A stretch of 64,000 bases of DNA from Zopfochytrium polystomum (taxonomy: Eukaryota; Chytridiomycota; Chytridiomycetes; Chytridiales; Chytridiaceae). Positions 35,182-46,320 of the stretch are shown one piece after another; positions within the stretch are counted from its first letter, which is position 1; each line of letters begins with the position of its first letter. A program made the position numbers and the translations under genes. The DNA lies in assembly GCA_025765615.1 (NCBI GenBank), contig JAIVFJ010000262.1, forward strand, positions 21,531 to 85,530. The letters are read 5' to 3'. A model generated the notes under the pieces. The model was not told the origin of the DNA, did no database searches, and saw nothing but the letters and a program-made list of their open reading frames with translations.

Positions 35182-36957
35182 ATGCGCCGACTTCAACTAC
35201 TACTACCACTGCGACTTGCGGTGCGGCTCATCTCGCTTGCCGTGGCCATCATCGTCATCGCGGCCACGGCTACCACCGCCACCACAATGCCGCGCAACCT
35301 GCGCTTCCGCGCTGTCGCTCCCGCCACCGCACCTCAGGATCCGCAATCGCTCTTGTCGCCGTCGTCGTCGTCGTCTGGGCTTCCGACGACGACCCTCTCG
35401 CCGTCCAACACAATGTCAATCCCGGCCCTCGCCGGCGACTCCCTCGCCCTCACCCTCGAGTACGCCTCGGACCACTCGATGGTGAACCTCGCCGAGCGGC
35501 CCGACCTCGTGCTCTCCGCCTATTGCAACCAGGCCCTCGGAACACTGAACGTGACCATGTCCGCCGCCGCCGCCGCTGACGCCGCTACGTGGGAGCTCCC
35601 TCTCGTCATCATCCTCCAGGCCGCGTCGTGCGGCGTGCTTCCGATGCCCGACGCGTGCATGGACGACGGCACCGCTGATGCCGTTGCCGCGGGCTCTGCC
35701 AACAGCGACGGATGCATGGGCACGCCGTGTGCCACCGACGACGACTGCATGGGCACCTTGATGTGCGACGACGTCGGCAGCGTGTGCGTTCCGCAGCCCG
35801 ATCTCGTCTTTTTCAACGTCACCGAACCCTTCATCGCGGGACCCGTACCCGTTCCTGCGTCCCCATCGAACGCCACCGTTGGCTTCTACGGTCGTCCCCT
35901 TAACTCGACCGAGGTTCACTCCGCCCTTACTGCCACGTTGTTCCAGTACACCAGCATCAGCCCGACGACGACGACCGAAGATCCTGCCACCAGCACCACA
36001 GACGGCAGTGGGCAGCTCCAAATCCGCCGGCGCCAGATCGCGGTCGGCACCAACGGCAACGCGCCGACGCTCACATGCGACGTGCTCAAGTGGGGCTTCG
36101 TACCCAACGGCTTCTCGTGCACCGGCGGGCCTCCTCGCACCGCCACCGTCTCGGCGTCGGTCCCCATCAACGACACCGCCGTCACGTTAGGCCTTCAGCT
36201 GACCACCTCGGCCTCCTTCACCTTTTCTGGCGGCGTCAACACCGCATCCGGCACCGGCATCGGCCTGTCCTGGCCCTCGTGGACTGCCGACGCCACCCTC
36301 TCGCTCACCCTTTCCCAAATCATGCCCCTCAAACAGACCTTCTCCACGACCATCCCCATCCCCGACCTCGGCGTCTCAACCACCGGCACCTGGGGCACCC
36401 TCGCCGTCGGCGTCTATGCAGTCCCATCCATCACCCTCGAAGCCTCCCAGCTGGCCGCCACACTCTCCCTCCCCGTCACCGCCAACTTTGGCCCGGGCAA
36501 CCTCGGCATCGGCACCGGCAACTACGCCCCCGCGCCGGCAAACCCCAACGCCCCGCCGACCGTCGCCGTCGGCACCCCGTCCCTCTCCGTCTCGGGTGCC
36601 CTCACCGCAACCCCCGAGCTCAAGCTGAAGGTCGGCGCAACCCTCGACCTCGCAGGACTCGCCGGCTTCATCGGATCCTCCCACGCCCTGCAGGCCGACC
36701 TCTTCGCCGCCGCCCGCGTCGCCGCGCAGGTCGCCGTCGGCGCCGCCGCCGCCCCCGCTTGCGCCGCCGCCGCAGCCGCAAGCAAGAGCGCGGTCTCTGC
36801 CGTAGGCGGGCAGATCTCGGCCGCCTACGGGTACGAGGTCGGCGCGGAGTGGGCGTTCCCGGCGCAGCTGGCTGCGCTGGGAGTCAAGACCGGTGGGACC
36901 TTCGACTTTGTAGGCGGGCCCGGCGCGCCGAACGTGTTGGCGATGCAGTGCTTTTGA
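35182..36957 (+). CDS. Secreted protein of unknown function
   Basis: A 591-residue intron-less frame from the ATG at 35182. Residues 1-32 are a signal peptide or N-terminal anchor (LRLAVRLISLAVAIIVIAATAT), followed by Ser/Thr/Pro-rich sequence. A Cys-rich patch (DACMDD, GCMGTPCATDDDCMGTLMCDD, VCVPQ) looks like a small disulphide knot. After a linker with ..IRRRQ, a possible dibasic cleavage site, comes a long Thr/Ser-rich beta-type region with alternating hydrophobics, then an Ala-rich helical stretch (VAAQVAVGAAAAPACAAAAAASK) and GGTFDFVGGPGAP. I do not recognise a family. It is probably an extracellular or wall-associated protein. Confidence 0.7.
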   Translation: MRRLQLLLPLRLAVRLISLAVAIIVIAATATTATTMPRNLRFRAVAPATAPQDPQSLLSPSSSSSGLPTTTLSPSNTMSIPALAGDSLALTLEYASDHSMVNLAERPDLVLSAYCNQALGTLNVTMSAAAAADAATWELPLVIILQAASCGVLPMPDACMDDGTADAVAAGSANSDGCMGTPCATDDDCMGTLMCDDVGSVCVPQPDLVFFNVTEPFIAGPVPVPASPSNATVGFYGRPLNSTEVHSALTATLFQYTSISPTTTTEDPATSTTDGSGQLQIRRRQIAVGTNGNAPTLTCDVLKWGFVPNGFSCTGGPPRTATVSASVPINDTAVTLGLQLTTSASFTFSGGVNTASGTGIGLSWPSWTADATLSLTLSQIMPLKQTFSTTIPIPDLGVSTTGTWGTLAVGVYAVPSITLEASQLAATLSLPVTANFGPGNLGIGTGNYAPAPANPNAPPTVAVGTPSLSVSGALTATPELKLKVGATLDLAGLAGFIGSSHALQADLFAAARVAAQVAVGAAAAPACAAAAAASKSAVSAVGGQISAAYGYEVGAEWAFPAQLAALGVKTGGTFDFVGGPGAPNVLAMQCF

Positions 36958-37684
36958 ATGACCGGCTTGTTTTCATCCTGTTCTTTTCTCTCTCTCTCTC
37001 TCTCTTTTTTTTTTTTTTTTTTTGTTTACCCCGCGCTTTCTGTGTTTGCAATGGTGGGTTTAAACACCCAGCCCACCCCTGCTTTCCCCAGTATGTCATT
37101 TCCCGGTTTAGTGTTTGGCCCCAGGCATCTTTTTTGACTTTTTCACATCGCTTTTTGCTTTTAACCTGTTTCGCCATCCTGTCGCGCGCGCCGTTGTGGA
37201 TAGACTTGCTCGTTGATGCGTCCCCTCTGTCCCATGTCCGAACGGTCCTGTTCCCTCCATAGACTTTTCCGACCCAAAACTGCGATTATTTCTGTTCTCG
37301 CGTTTGTAATGCCCTAGTTCCTCCAGACGCCCTACGCGTAATCGTACAAAAAAAAAATATACATGTACATGTAGTACATACAGTTTCAGAAAAGTAAATG
37401 TTGCATCAAAGATTTGAAGTTCACAAAATACGATCATTAGCCTTCGTTCCATCCATCCCCCACCGCCCCAAGCACAAACGATTGCGACTCTCGCATCGCA
37501 CTCCCTGTTTTTCACGCGCAGGCAGCAACTTCAGTCGCCGGTTGCAAATACGATTCTCTTGGAGCCGAGCCATGGTTTTTCCTTGTTCGACTGGGGAAGG
37601 CATGGTTAGTGGGGTTTTGGTTACAGGCCTTTTCACGTTTCACGTCTCGGAGCAAACCAAGCAGGGAAAGGACCGCGACGGATG

Positions 37685-37685
<1 letters not shown>

Positions 37686-37773
<88 letters not shown>

Positions 37774-37775
37774 GT
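37686..37775. repeat. (GA)n microsatellite
   Basis: Pure GA repeat. The interval 36958-38500 contains no gene I can support; 38160-38500 is AT-richer with no frame. Confidence 0.95.
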
Positions 37776-38526
37776 GGTGAGTGTTAATTGGGATATTCCC
37801 GGCTGTTTGTCTTCATTGGTCGCGCCACCTCGTACCACCCCCTCATTTTTGTCTCCCAGATGAAAAAGAACTCTTCAGGCGAGCTTTGTCTTCAAACGGT
37901 TGGGCAGGCCGAGCTCCGCAGCTGCTGCTGCCGGCGCGTCTGGTTGCTTTTGGTTGCAGGACGAATGGCGGACCATGAGCGTGTGGTGGAGTTTACCGTG
38001 CAACTTTGTCGCAGGGCGGGAGGCGGCGTGGGCGGCGTGGGTGGTGGCAGTTGGCGACAGCGGATCCAAGTCGGCGCAGCCAGGCGGCACGCCAGAAGCT
38101 TTGACGCTCGTCGTCGGCCTGCTGGGGAACCTCACTTGAAATGCTAAATACTTTCCACTGCGTGTTCAGCGCCATAATCAAATGAAACAATCAACTTTAT
38201 TCTTTGCTCTTATGGAAAGATGCTTCACCTGAACAATGATGTTTCTGGGCATTTCCACCACTACCCAAGACCTGCCACCACCAGTTTTGACTTGTCCAAT
38301 CGCACCCTTCACAAGCCTCATGTCAATAACAACCTTTTCTCCAATTCTGAAATCACTGGCAAGTGAAGTTTAGCCACAAGTTCTGCTGTTCCCTTCTCTT
38401 ACTCGGACCTTCCTCAAACTTATTGCTTTATTTGCTTTTTTTTTTACATTTGTTTCGTTCTCCTCTCATCATTGGTTGGCTTTATGTGCAGGGTAGATGC
38501 CTGATGACCCTGTAAGTCTTTAGTGC

Positions 38527-38835
38527 ATGGGGTGGGTTTGCACCGGCACATTCAGCGACTACCTCAACGTGGCGGAGCCTCGACGCGACATCGTGATGCT
38601 GCCGGCGTCCGGCTACCTCGCCGTCGGTTTCCGCTCGACAACTCGGGCACGTGGCTCATGTACTGCCACATTGCGTTCCACGAAAGCTAAGGGCTGTTGC
38701 TGTGGTTTGTCGAAAGGTACAGCGACATCAGGGGACACGTGGGCGTCGACGCCGCGTGGAGCCAGGCGTGCTCGAAGTGGAAGGCGTACATTAAGAACCA
38801 TGAGTCACCGCGATGGATGACTCGGGCATCTGTGG
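38527..38835 (+). pseudogene. Laccase/multicopper oxidase C-terminal relic
   Basis: Two frames encode the end of a fungal laccase. The first reads EPRRDIVMLPASGYLAVGF, the strand before the last copper loop. After a frame change the second reads DNSGTWLMYCHIAFHES, a stop codon, then WFVERYSDI. In active laccases this loop is HCHIxxHxxxG with a Cys that ligates the type 1 copper. Here the first His is Tyr and a TAA follows the loop, so the gene is dead. No upstream laccase domains are found nearby. It is a host relic consistent with a lignocellulose-degrading fungus. Confidence 0.7.
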
Positions 38836-40430
38836 GGAAGTGGCGCAAAAAAAGGTAGGAGAGTTAGCCCCCTAAGGCATTCCTTTCTCCCTTCGCCTTT
38901 TGCTTACACCATTTCTTACCGTCTTCTCTGCTATACGCCCTATTTTTTCTTCTTTTTAGGGTTTTTTATTTTCGCACCACAACCATCCCAGGCATTGCCT
39001 TCCCCTTCTCCGTCCATCTCCTCTGCTCCCTTCATTCTACATTTCCTCTCGTCAGAATCTCAACACAATGAATTCAAAGAAGTAACAATCAGAGAGCGAT
39101 CTCGCCGAAACAACGTGCCCAGTAACAACGTAAATGAGGCTTATACATTTACACAGTTTTCCTATTTTGGTGACTTTCAAATTCCTCTGATTCGACTCTC
39201 TGAGGAGCACCTTCTGGAGCCCCCCTGACCCGAAAGAATCAGCTCGATGGAGAAGACGATCTGGAGAATGGCTCGGAGGCGATGCGTGGCCGTATGGGCA
39301 AACCCGACGTCAAGTTGCTGCGGCCGTCGAACAATTTGGGTGAAGGAAGGAAGGCAAATCGAGGCGGGTCACCATCCCGCGATGACTGCTGGTGCTGCGA
39401 GGGCATTGGGAAGTCTCGAAGGCGGATGCTTTGTGAGGTTGCACGACGGCTCAGGTGAATGCTGGGGGGCACTTCCCTCATAGAGTTCATTGTCGCGCCG
39501 TCGGTGTTGACATTTCCGAGAAGTCGTGCAGGATTTGTGGCACAGCTTGGTTGCACAGGAAATTGCGACGCAGCTATGAGGCTTGAAATTTGCGCCTTGG
39601 CCGTTTGCTGGGGTGGCAGTGTGCGAGGGTTGGCGTTTAGGGTCAGGGTGCTCATTATTAATGCATGCGACAGGGGATGGAGGTGGCTTCGCGACGGTGT
39701 GGAAGCCTGGCGCGTAGCTCCCTAACCCCTGGCGGAAGATGGGCGTGCGACCCCCAGGGCAAAAGTAGCACCTCACGAGGATGGGATGGAACGGGATGGG
39801 ACAGCGTGGGGTGTAAGGCTTGGTGCGCGGGACGGCTGGATGGCGGGAAGTCGGGTGACAAGAGTGTGTATTGCCTTCCCCCCCCCCGGAGAAAATCAAC
39901 CAACCAACGACGAAAAAGGCAACGAACCAAAAAAAAAAGAGAGAAGAAAAAAAAGCGGCCATGTGGAGGCAGAGAAAAGCGTTGCGTGGGAGTGGACACA
40001 AGACACAGCAGGTAAAAGAAGACACAAACTGACAGGTGGGGCCTCCCAAAACAGGAAGCCGCCAGAAAACCCAGACAGAAAGCCCCCCAGAAACCAAGGA
40101 AGCGACCCACGCTTCCACAACGGGTTGCCCGATTAAACTACGCATTTGATACATTCTCTATGGGGCAGAACTGCTTTTGCCTGGTGCTGCGGGCAAAGAG
40201 CGGACCGGCTGTCCAATTTCGCTGTAAATCTTTGTTTGTTTTGCGACAATTTTCGCCACACGAACGAACCAATTTCGAACAAGGGAGGGAATTGCGTGAA
40301 TGCAAAGCAAGAGCCAAAAGCAAAATCTGGCGAGTTCGCGAAGACAAGCGGCGCGCCGCCGCCGCCCCCACCGTCCTTCAGCAATTCGTCGACCTCGTCG
40401 CGACAGCTCCTTCCTACTGTTGCAGTAGAA
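38836..40430. other. Interval without a supportable gene
   Basis: Open frames at 39239-39655 (minus, Ser/Pro-rich) and 39369-40154 are long but lack recognisable domains and overlap each other. A C9 homopolymer at 39879-39887 and a purine tract at 39930-39955 are present. I would not call a gene without transcript support. Confidence 0.4.
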
Positions 40431-40431
40431 T

Positions 40432-41813
40432 GTCGCTTGCACGGGCTGCCTCTGCCGTTTCGTTCCACTCGAAGTTCGACGATGCAAGTGGGTTCACGGG
40501 GCCACGCATGTGACCTTTCATCTTCTCATCACCTCCTACTACCACCTTTACCCCCGACTCCCCAACTCCCTCTCACTCCACCTCAACTCGGGCATAGTGT
40601 GCGCTTCAGTGCCTCCATTGTCCCCATCGGCGACTCGCCTCCAGCTCGCAAGTTGCACCGGAGGAGCGAATCAACAATTCAGCTTCCAGGGCAAGGAGCT
40701 CGTGCTAGACGGTACCTTCTGTTGCTTTTCCTCCAGATTTTTTTGATGGTTTCTTCACATTCAAACCACGCTTTTACTTTCACCCACAGACAACAGCCTA
40801 TGCATGGACCTTTTCGGGAGTAACGTAACAATAGGCGCTGTGATCCAGGTGTTCACCTGTCACGCAACCCAGAACCAGCTCTGGGACGTCGTTCAAGTCG
40901 ATAGCACCTACGTCCAGGTTCGCACATCGCTGGACGCCGGCTTCTGCCTCAACGTGCGCGGGTACAATGACGCTGGCACCATTATCCTCGGTCTTTCTCA
41001 GTGCAGCAGCGACGTCTTCACTCTTTGGCGCGCCGCCGATGCAGCGACGATATCGCCTACTTTTACCACTACCAGCTTGCCATCGACGTTGGCACCTGGT
41101 GGGACCACAACAGATGACGCTCGGTTGACGACGACGAACGGCGGATCGGCGCCAGCGGGAACCGAGGCGAAGGTCGCGTGGGGCCCGCTTGTTATCGGAG
41201 GTGAGGGTTAGGGTCTCACACTACTCGCCGACTCAACTTGAACCTCCCTTGCGCATCCCGCGCGACTTTACCAGGCGTCCTTGGCGGTCTCGCGATCGCA
41301 GCCCTCGCAGTCCTGGTCGCGTTTCTCATCCACCGAGGGCGGGGTCGGAGCGAGAGCAACTCTGTCGCACCATCTGCGCCCTCCTTTCGCGTTGACCGCG
41401 GGGCGACAACCACCGTTCCACCTTCTGCCCCAACAACGCCGCACTACTCAGGAGCAGGCACTTCCTCCTCCTACGCTTTGGTCACTCCCCCGGACCCTGT
41501 GATCACCTTTCAGCCTCCCATCCCCCGCCCGTCGGTGGTCAAACACGATCGGCATAATTCGGACGGTTCGGCGCTCTTTGATGCGCTCGAAGGCAGGTAC
41601 GGCAGCGGAGGCGCAAGCTTTGGCGACGGCCCTGTTATCGCAGTCATTGAGAGCAAAGGCAAAGGGAATGGCACCAGCGGCCAAACCCAGCGCCCGGCGA
41701 CGACGAATCAAGCGAGATCGATGGTTGACTCGAAGCGTGAGGTGTGGAACCCGTCTGCTGGTCGAAGCGGCGACAGTGGCGAGGCTGGACTACCCGCTTA
41801 CGGCGAGTACTGA
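40432..41813 (+). CDS. Single-pass membrane protein with extracellular ricin-type beta-trefoil (5' end uncertain)
   Basis: Three joined exons are clear: one ending at 40711, then 40790-41200 and 41275-41813, with donors GTACCT and GTGAGG, acceptors CCCACAG and TTACCAG, and matching phases. The ectodomain has the trefoil pattern: RLQLASCTGGANQQFSF, LCMDLFGS..IQVFTCHATQNQLW (QxW motif) and FCLNVRGYNDAGTIILGLSQC. A Thr/Ser-rich stalk is followed by one transmembrane helix (LGGLAIAALAVLVAFLI) and a basic stop-transfer. The cytosolic tail of about 160 residues is Ser/Pro-rich. Such modules bind galactosyl or other glycans at the cell surface. The signal peptide exon is not resolved; an ATG at 40432 with a donor near 40483 is one option. 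Confidence 0.65.
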
Positions 41814-42630
41814 AAAGAACAGAATGTAAAATAAACTTGCGTGAGGACATCGAGGGGAATGAGGAACCTCTGCATTTTCTGAGATGGAATTCTTTGACCG
41901 GTTTCCCATCCGTCCCATCTCCCCGCGCTACCGCCGCTCTGCAGTATGACTACCGGTCCGTGTGTAGGAAAATGGTGATACAACTACTCATCATCCGCAT
42001 AGACAAATACTGGCTGGAAGACGCAAAGGTTGAATGTTGGGTTACTCTAGTGGAAAGTATGTTCGAAAACGATTTTCAGCGACTGCTTTTTCTTCCCCCG
42101 CGCGCACCACCCATCCGCGCCGCTCTCTTTTTGTCACGAGATCCGCACGACAAAGAGTCGCGCAAACTTGCGTCTAAATTTTTTTGTTTTAACCCTTTTT
42201 TTTTTGTTTTTCTTTTGTAATTTTACTCCAAAGAAACTTCATAACTTTTCACCTGGAGACTCGACACGTGCTTCGGGGACCTCCTCGTCAGTGCAGTGAG
42301 TGCCGCGACGCCCAAGTCGTCGACGATCTCGCACACGACTTTTTCGGCCACAAGGTCGACGGCCCACGCACCGTTCGCTTCGTTGTAATCGAGCTCCCCA
42401 ACGCGGCCCAGGATGACGGCGCGGTGTCCTTCCAGGGATGAATCGCAGTCGAAAGCGGGATCTTGATCGTCGCCGCCGCCCGCGGCGATGCCGCCGGTTT
42501 AAATCTTGAGTGATTTTCTGTGCACACCCCAGTGCAGGTTGTTTTGCCAAGCAAACAGCACCATGAATGCAAATAAAGAATGAAGTGCCATCCTGGGTCC
42601 ACCACGGACGTAGGACATGTCAAGAAAAAG
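41814..42630. other. Interval with one decayed coding-like block
   Basis: On the minus strand around 42290-42470 a frame reads GHRAVILGRVGELDYNEANG and AVDLVAEKVVCEIVDDLGV. This is protein-like but has no start or continuation. The rest has no recognisable feature. Confidence 0.3.
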
Positions 42631-42950
42631 CGGACAAGTCGTGGACATACTTGGCTTCACTGAAACAGCTTGTCCATAAGCCATTCATCTCACCTCATGC
42701 TGGCAGCCCAGCCCACACCAAAGAAGAGCATCTCTGTCACTGATGACTGGGACCTAATTGAGAAGATGAAGGTGGTTGAGGTTGATTGCTGGCTGTGGCA
42801 TGGCGCATTGGGGGTGGCCTGCCTCCACTGGCAGTCACCAATTCCTCAAGGCTCTGCTAGCTTCCCTCGATCCCATCAAAACCTGCGCTTGGAAACAAAC
42901 TTGTGTTTCCACCACAACAAGTCTGCAGCAAAGTACCGCACAAAGCTGAT

Positions 42951-43022
42951 TGCTACATAGTGGAATCGAACCACCGTTTCCTCGGCCACAACGAGGCGTA
43001 CTAGCCACTATACGAATGTAGC
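42951..43022 (-). tRNA. tRNA-His(GTG)
   Basis: The minus strand gives a perfect 7-bp acceptor GCTACAT/ATGTAGC, D arm with AGTGGCTAGTA, anticodon arm CCTCG-TTGTGGC-CGAGG (anticodon GTG) and T arm GGTGGTTCGATTCCACT. No intron; discriminator A. Confidence 0.88.
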
Positions 43023-43205
43023 ATTGGGGGTTCTTGCTTGTGTTTGCAAAATACAAAATGCATATGTCTGATCTGAGAGCAGCAGAGCACGGCAGCTGCA
43101 GGGTTTTGCTCAGAACTCCAGTTGATGGATTTGCACACTTGCTGGCAGGTTGACCACTGCCTAGCAGTCCACACTGGGTGCCCTTGCCACACACAATATG
43201 ACCGT

Positions 43206-43288
43206 GGTCAGATGGCCGAGCTGGTCTAAGGCGCCGCACTCAAGTTGCGGTCTCTCACGAGGCGTGGGTTCGAATCCCACTCTGACCA
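43206..43288 (+). tRNA. tRNA-Leu(CAA)
   Basis: A class II tRNA with acceptor GGTCAGA/TCTGACC, long variable arm, anticodon loop ACTCAAG (CAA) and T loop GGTTCGAATCCC. No intron is needed to close the anticodon stem. Confidence 0.92.
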
Positions 43289-43596
43289 TTTTCCCCAGCA
43301 GTTGGGCACTAATTGCAGAAAGCCAGGGTGGCAGAATCCCCAGAATCCACAAAGGCGCCACGTGAATTTGTCAGTCCTGTCTTATTAGGGCCAAGAAGAG
43401 CAAGCAGTCACAGCAGCCTAATCACCCACACCAGCCAAAAGAAACACCATATTGTCCAATGTTTTTCTTTTCCAGCTGTTAGGTGGAGCTGACTGGTTAG
43501 TAGCAAGAGGCACAAGACAGACAGACCCGATCCTATTGTGACTGTCAGTTATCATTCTCACGATAGCCATGGGGAGAGCCAGCCACCACCAATGCA

Positions 43597-43988
43597 GACC
43601 TGGGCGCTGGCTTGCGCTGTTGACAAACTACGCAATACGCCACGCTTCATTCCTGTGCAATTGTGTGCAACACACTCGCAGTGGTCAAATTCCATTTGAA
43701 TATTACCAAGGCCGAAAACCCAACCTATGCCACCTTGGAATTTTCGGCTGCCTCATTGTCACACTCAACAATGAGTACACAGAACCTGCAAACTCACGCA
43801 AGACCAAGTTCTCTCCTTGGGCCTCACTTGGACTCTTCTTGGGTTTCGACACAGACAGCGAGTCTATTGCCCTCAGCTACAACTTTGCTGGACAGACCAA
43901 TCTTCAGACACGCCACTATAACTTGCATGAGGAGGGTTTTTTGGAGGATGACGGTCATGAAGACAGTCACCATACCCAAATTCCTTGA
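43597..43988 (+). mobile_element. Ty1/copia retrotransposon polyprotein fragment
   Basis: One frame matches the region downstream of the integrase core in copia-type elements: a helix with NYAIRHASFLCN, then TRSGQIPFEYYQGRKPNLCHLGIFGC, and SPWASLGLFLGFDTDSESIAL. These correspond to the family motifs TPxExWxGxKPxxxHLRxFG and GxFLGY. No gag, protease or reverse transcriptase is adjacent and no LTR pair is visible, so this is an isolated relic. Confidence 0.75.
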
Positions 43989-45085
43989 TTGCATATTGTT
44001 CAAATATTCACTCAGAAGTATGATTGTACAGTTTTGGTGAGTCGCAATATTCAGTTTAAAATGTATTCAAGAGGCCCCTTACATTCTTTGTGCTGGAAGG
44101 GCAATTTGAACAAAATTATCTGGCCTTGAGCTGGTGCGTTCCTGTATCAACTGTGTTGTGAAAGTCTGCTGATCATGTTTCATGTTGTCACAGCGCACTG
44201 AAGGACAACACAACTTTCACATCCCAAGATGAAGTGATGCATTTGAAGAGTGGGTTTGAGATTTTAATTATATTTTGTTCTTCTTTTTTTTAACAGAAGA
44301 CATCTTGATTGCTTCAGGAAGCAAAACTGTTGCACCTGCTTGGTGGAGAGGCCCTTACAGGGGATGAAGGGGAAGGGCGTACTGGCTGGTTGCGAATGGC
44401 CACTGCATTGTTTTGGGGCATACCATAACTGCAAGGTCCCGAAATCTGGGCCATGGGAAGCAAAAATAATTGCCAGGTGTCGAATTGTGCATTATTGGCT
44501 GTGGATTCCTGTGGCAGCTGTTTGGACCAGGCCACAGTTTCTCTTACCTGGACAACCCTGGCTCATACTTCACCATGGCTTTAGGAAAGCCCAATCTGCT
44601 GGCTGGCCATCTCCAGTGGACAGCCATGGCCATTGGACAGCTGTGGCAAGTAGGCAACAGGATGCCCAGCCACTTTGGACAGCCAGCCACTTTGGCTTGC
44701 CAAAGTCCACAGTTCCTCCCCAATTAGTGCCACAATTTCTGATGTGACTGCCTTGTGGAGGAGACATAAACTGAGAGACGGTTGTGCATGGATCACTTTG
44801 TGTGGGCACAGTTAGGGCGTTTTTCTTCCCACCTCAGGCTGGCCAGCAGTGGTTGAGCAGGACAGCACTGTGTTGAGCTTTGCCACACTGTGTGTGACTG
44901 TGTGTGTGTATGTGTGCAAACGTGTGTGTGTGCATGCATAGGTCTTTATCTGTGTGTGCAAGTGTGTTTGTCTGGACAAGCATTGCTCACACTGCCTAGG
45001 CCTTGGCCCACTGCAACAGATTGGCCAGCACATCAATCAAAGCTGCTTGAGTTTGAGTTGGGCTAGTCAAACAGTGAATTAGGGA
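43989..45085. other. Interval without a supportable gene
   Basis: About 50 percent GC, with repeated TGGCCA and CCACTTTGG words around 44580-44720 and a TGTGTG-rich patch at 44885-44970. No domain is recognised. Confidence 0.4.
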
Positions 45086-45177
45086 GCCTTCTGCTCAACT
45101 GACAGAGCGTATCCCTCGTAGGAGGTCACACACCCCTTGCAAGGGTAAGGTCGTTGGTCTGATTCCAGCAGAGGGCA
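45086..45177 (+). tRNA. tRNA-Thr(CGT)-like gene, degenerate or intron-containing
   Basis: The acceptor GCCTTCT/AGAGGGC pairs over seven bases with one G-T, and AAGGTCGTTGG and GATTCCAG resemble a tRNA-Thr variable/T arm. The anticodon loop would be CTCGTAG with about 20 extra bases before AAGGGT. Positions 8-9 seem to be missing and the T stem is imperfect, so this is either an intron-bearing tRNA or a pseudogene. Confidence 0.4.
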
Positions 45178-45220
45178 GAGACTGGTTTGTTGACATTTTA
45201 GCTTTCAATCACACAATGAT

Positions 45221-45291
45221 TGCAACAGCCGGGAATCGGACCCAGGTCTACCGCGTGGCAGGCGATAATTCTACCACTGAACCACTGTTGC
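45221..45291 (-). tRNA. tRNA-Gly(GCC)
   Basis: Minus-strand cloverleaf with acceptor GCAACAG/CTGTTGC, D arm TTCAGTGGTAGAA, anticodon loop CTGCCAC (GCC) and T arm TGGGTCCGATTCCCG. Complete, without intron. Confidence 0.9.
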
Positions 45292-45980
45292 TCGTTCTAA
45301 TTGGGAATTATTTGTTTCCCGTCAACCTTTCGAAACAAAACCTTCATCTTGCCCCCAACACTTTGAGGCTTATCATGCTTCTCCTGAGCTGCTGTGGGTC
45401 CCCCTTTCACACTGCAGGCTGGCTGGGGTGGCTGCGATAGCGTTTCTAGCTCTGACTGTTTCATTTGGACTTCTAGGACCAGAAGCTTGCTGCAAAATGG
45501 TTTGAGGCTTCGAGGCCAGAGCGGCCAAGACCACCTCCAAGTGCTCATGCAGTGTCAAAAGCAGTAGAAGTGTCAATAGCACTGGGACCAGAGCAAATGT
45601 CATTTATTTTTCCTCAGGGTTACTCACAACATAACAGTGCTGGTCTGAACAGATGTCCAGATGATAGTTGGTCCTCCAAAAAGAACATTGTAGCTGAGCT
45701 GTGATTTTCCATCTGAGTGGACGCTGTGGGCAGTGTCAGTGTAGCCAGCAACATTGAGAATTCTCATATGCTGCTCTCTGTGATCTTTGCTGAAAGTGCT
45801 GAGATACCAAAACTGCTGGAGCGAGATCCCAGTCGCGTGTGTGTTGCCAGGTAGCTGGTGCTGCTGAGAATTGCCTGATATAGTTTCTGATCTGCAGCTG
45901 CTTAACAAACCCCTAGATTGCAATCAAAGCAAGGCTCCAAGAAAGGGCATGAGATAAGCAAGCAGCACACACCAAGCCAA

Positions 45981-46038
45981 GGGCGTGTGGCAAAATGGTT
46001 ACCGCGCTTGACTACGAATCAAGAGATTCCAGGTTCGA
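45981..46038 (+). pseudogene. tRNA-Arg(ACG), truncated in the T-loop at the element junction
   Basis: GGGCGTG starts the acceptor, and the D arm and anticodon arm (GACTACGAATC, anticodon ACG) are intact. The T arm runs through CCAGGTTCGAA and then stops. The expected second half of the T stem and the 3' acceptor (CACGCCC) are absent; AGGGAACGAGAAC and AT-rich DNA follow directly. The break is exactly where base composition changes, so the tRNA gene is the apparent insertion point of the element. Confidence 0.82.
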
Positions 46039-46062
46039 AGGGAACGAGAACTTTTTTTTAAT
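46039..46062 (+). repeat. 24-bp direct repeat, copy 1 (at the tRNA junction)
   Basis: AGGGAACGAGAAC, a T8 run and AAT directly follow the broken tRNA-Arg. An identical copy is at 48226-48249. The shared block may mark an element end. Confidence 0.85.
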
Positions 46063-46077
46063 AAGTGTCAAGAAAAT
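46047..46077 (+). repeat. 31-bp inverted repeat, left copy
   Basis: Perfect inverted match to 48171-48201, beginning AGAAC-T8-AATAAG. Together they bound 2.16 kb that contains the GC-rich island. Confidence 0.9.
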
Positions 46078-46320
46078 AAAATTTTAGAAATAATGTCCAA
46101 AAAGTAATGAAAAATATAATGTCTAAAAAGTTTTAAATTAAATGTGATATTAAAGTTTTTTTATGGACTGTTTCGCGAGATTTTAGAGTATTTTCATCAT
46201 ATTTATGGTAATCTTTTCTAATTTTTCTAATTATTTGACTTTTTTTATCCCTAATCCTAATTTCTTGTCTTCTTTTCTAATAATGTGACATAAATATGGT
46301 GTATATTTTGAATTAAAATT

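Noticed and set aside
45086..45177. Firm call of a functional tRNA-Thr with intron
   Set aside because: Positions 8-9 and part of the T stem do not fit; it is kept only as a low-confidence tRNA-like feature.
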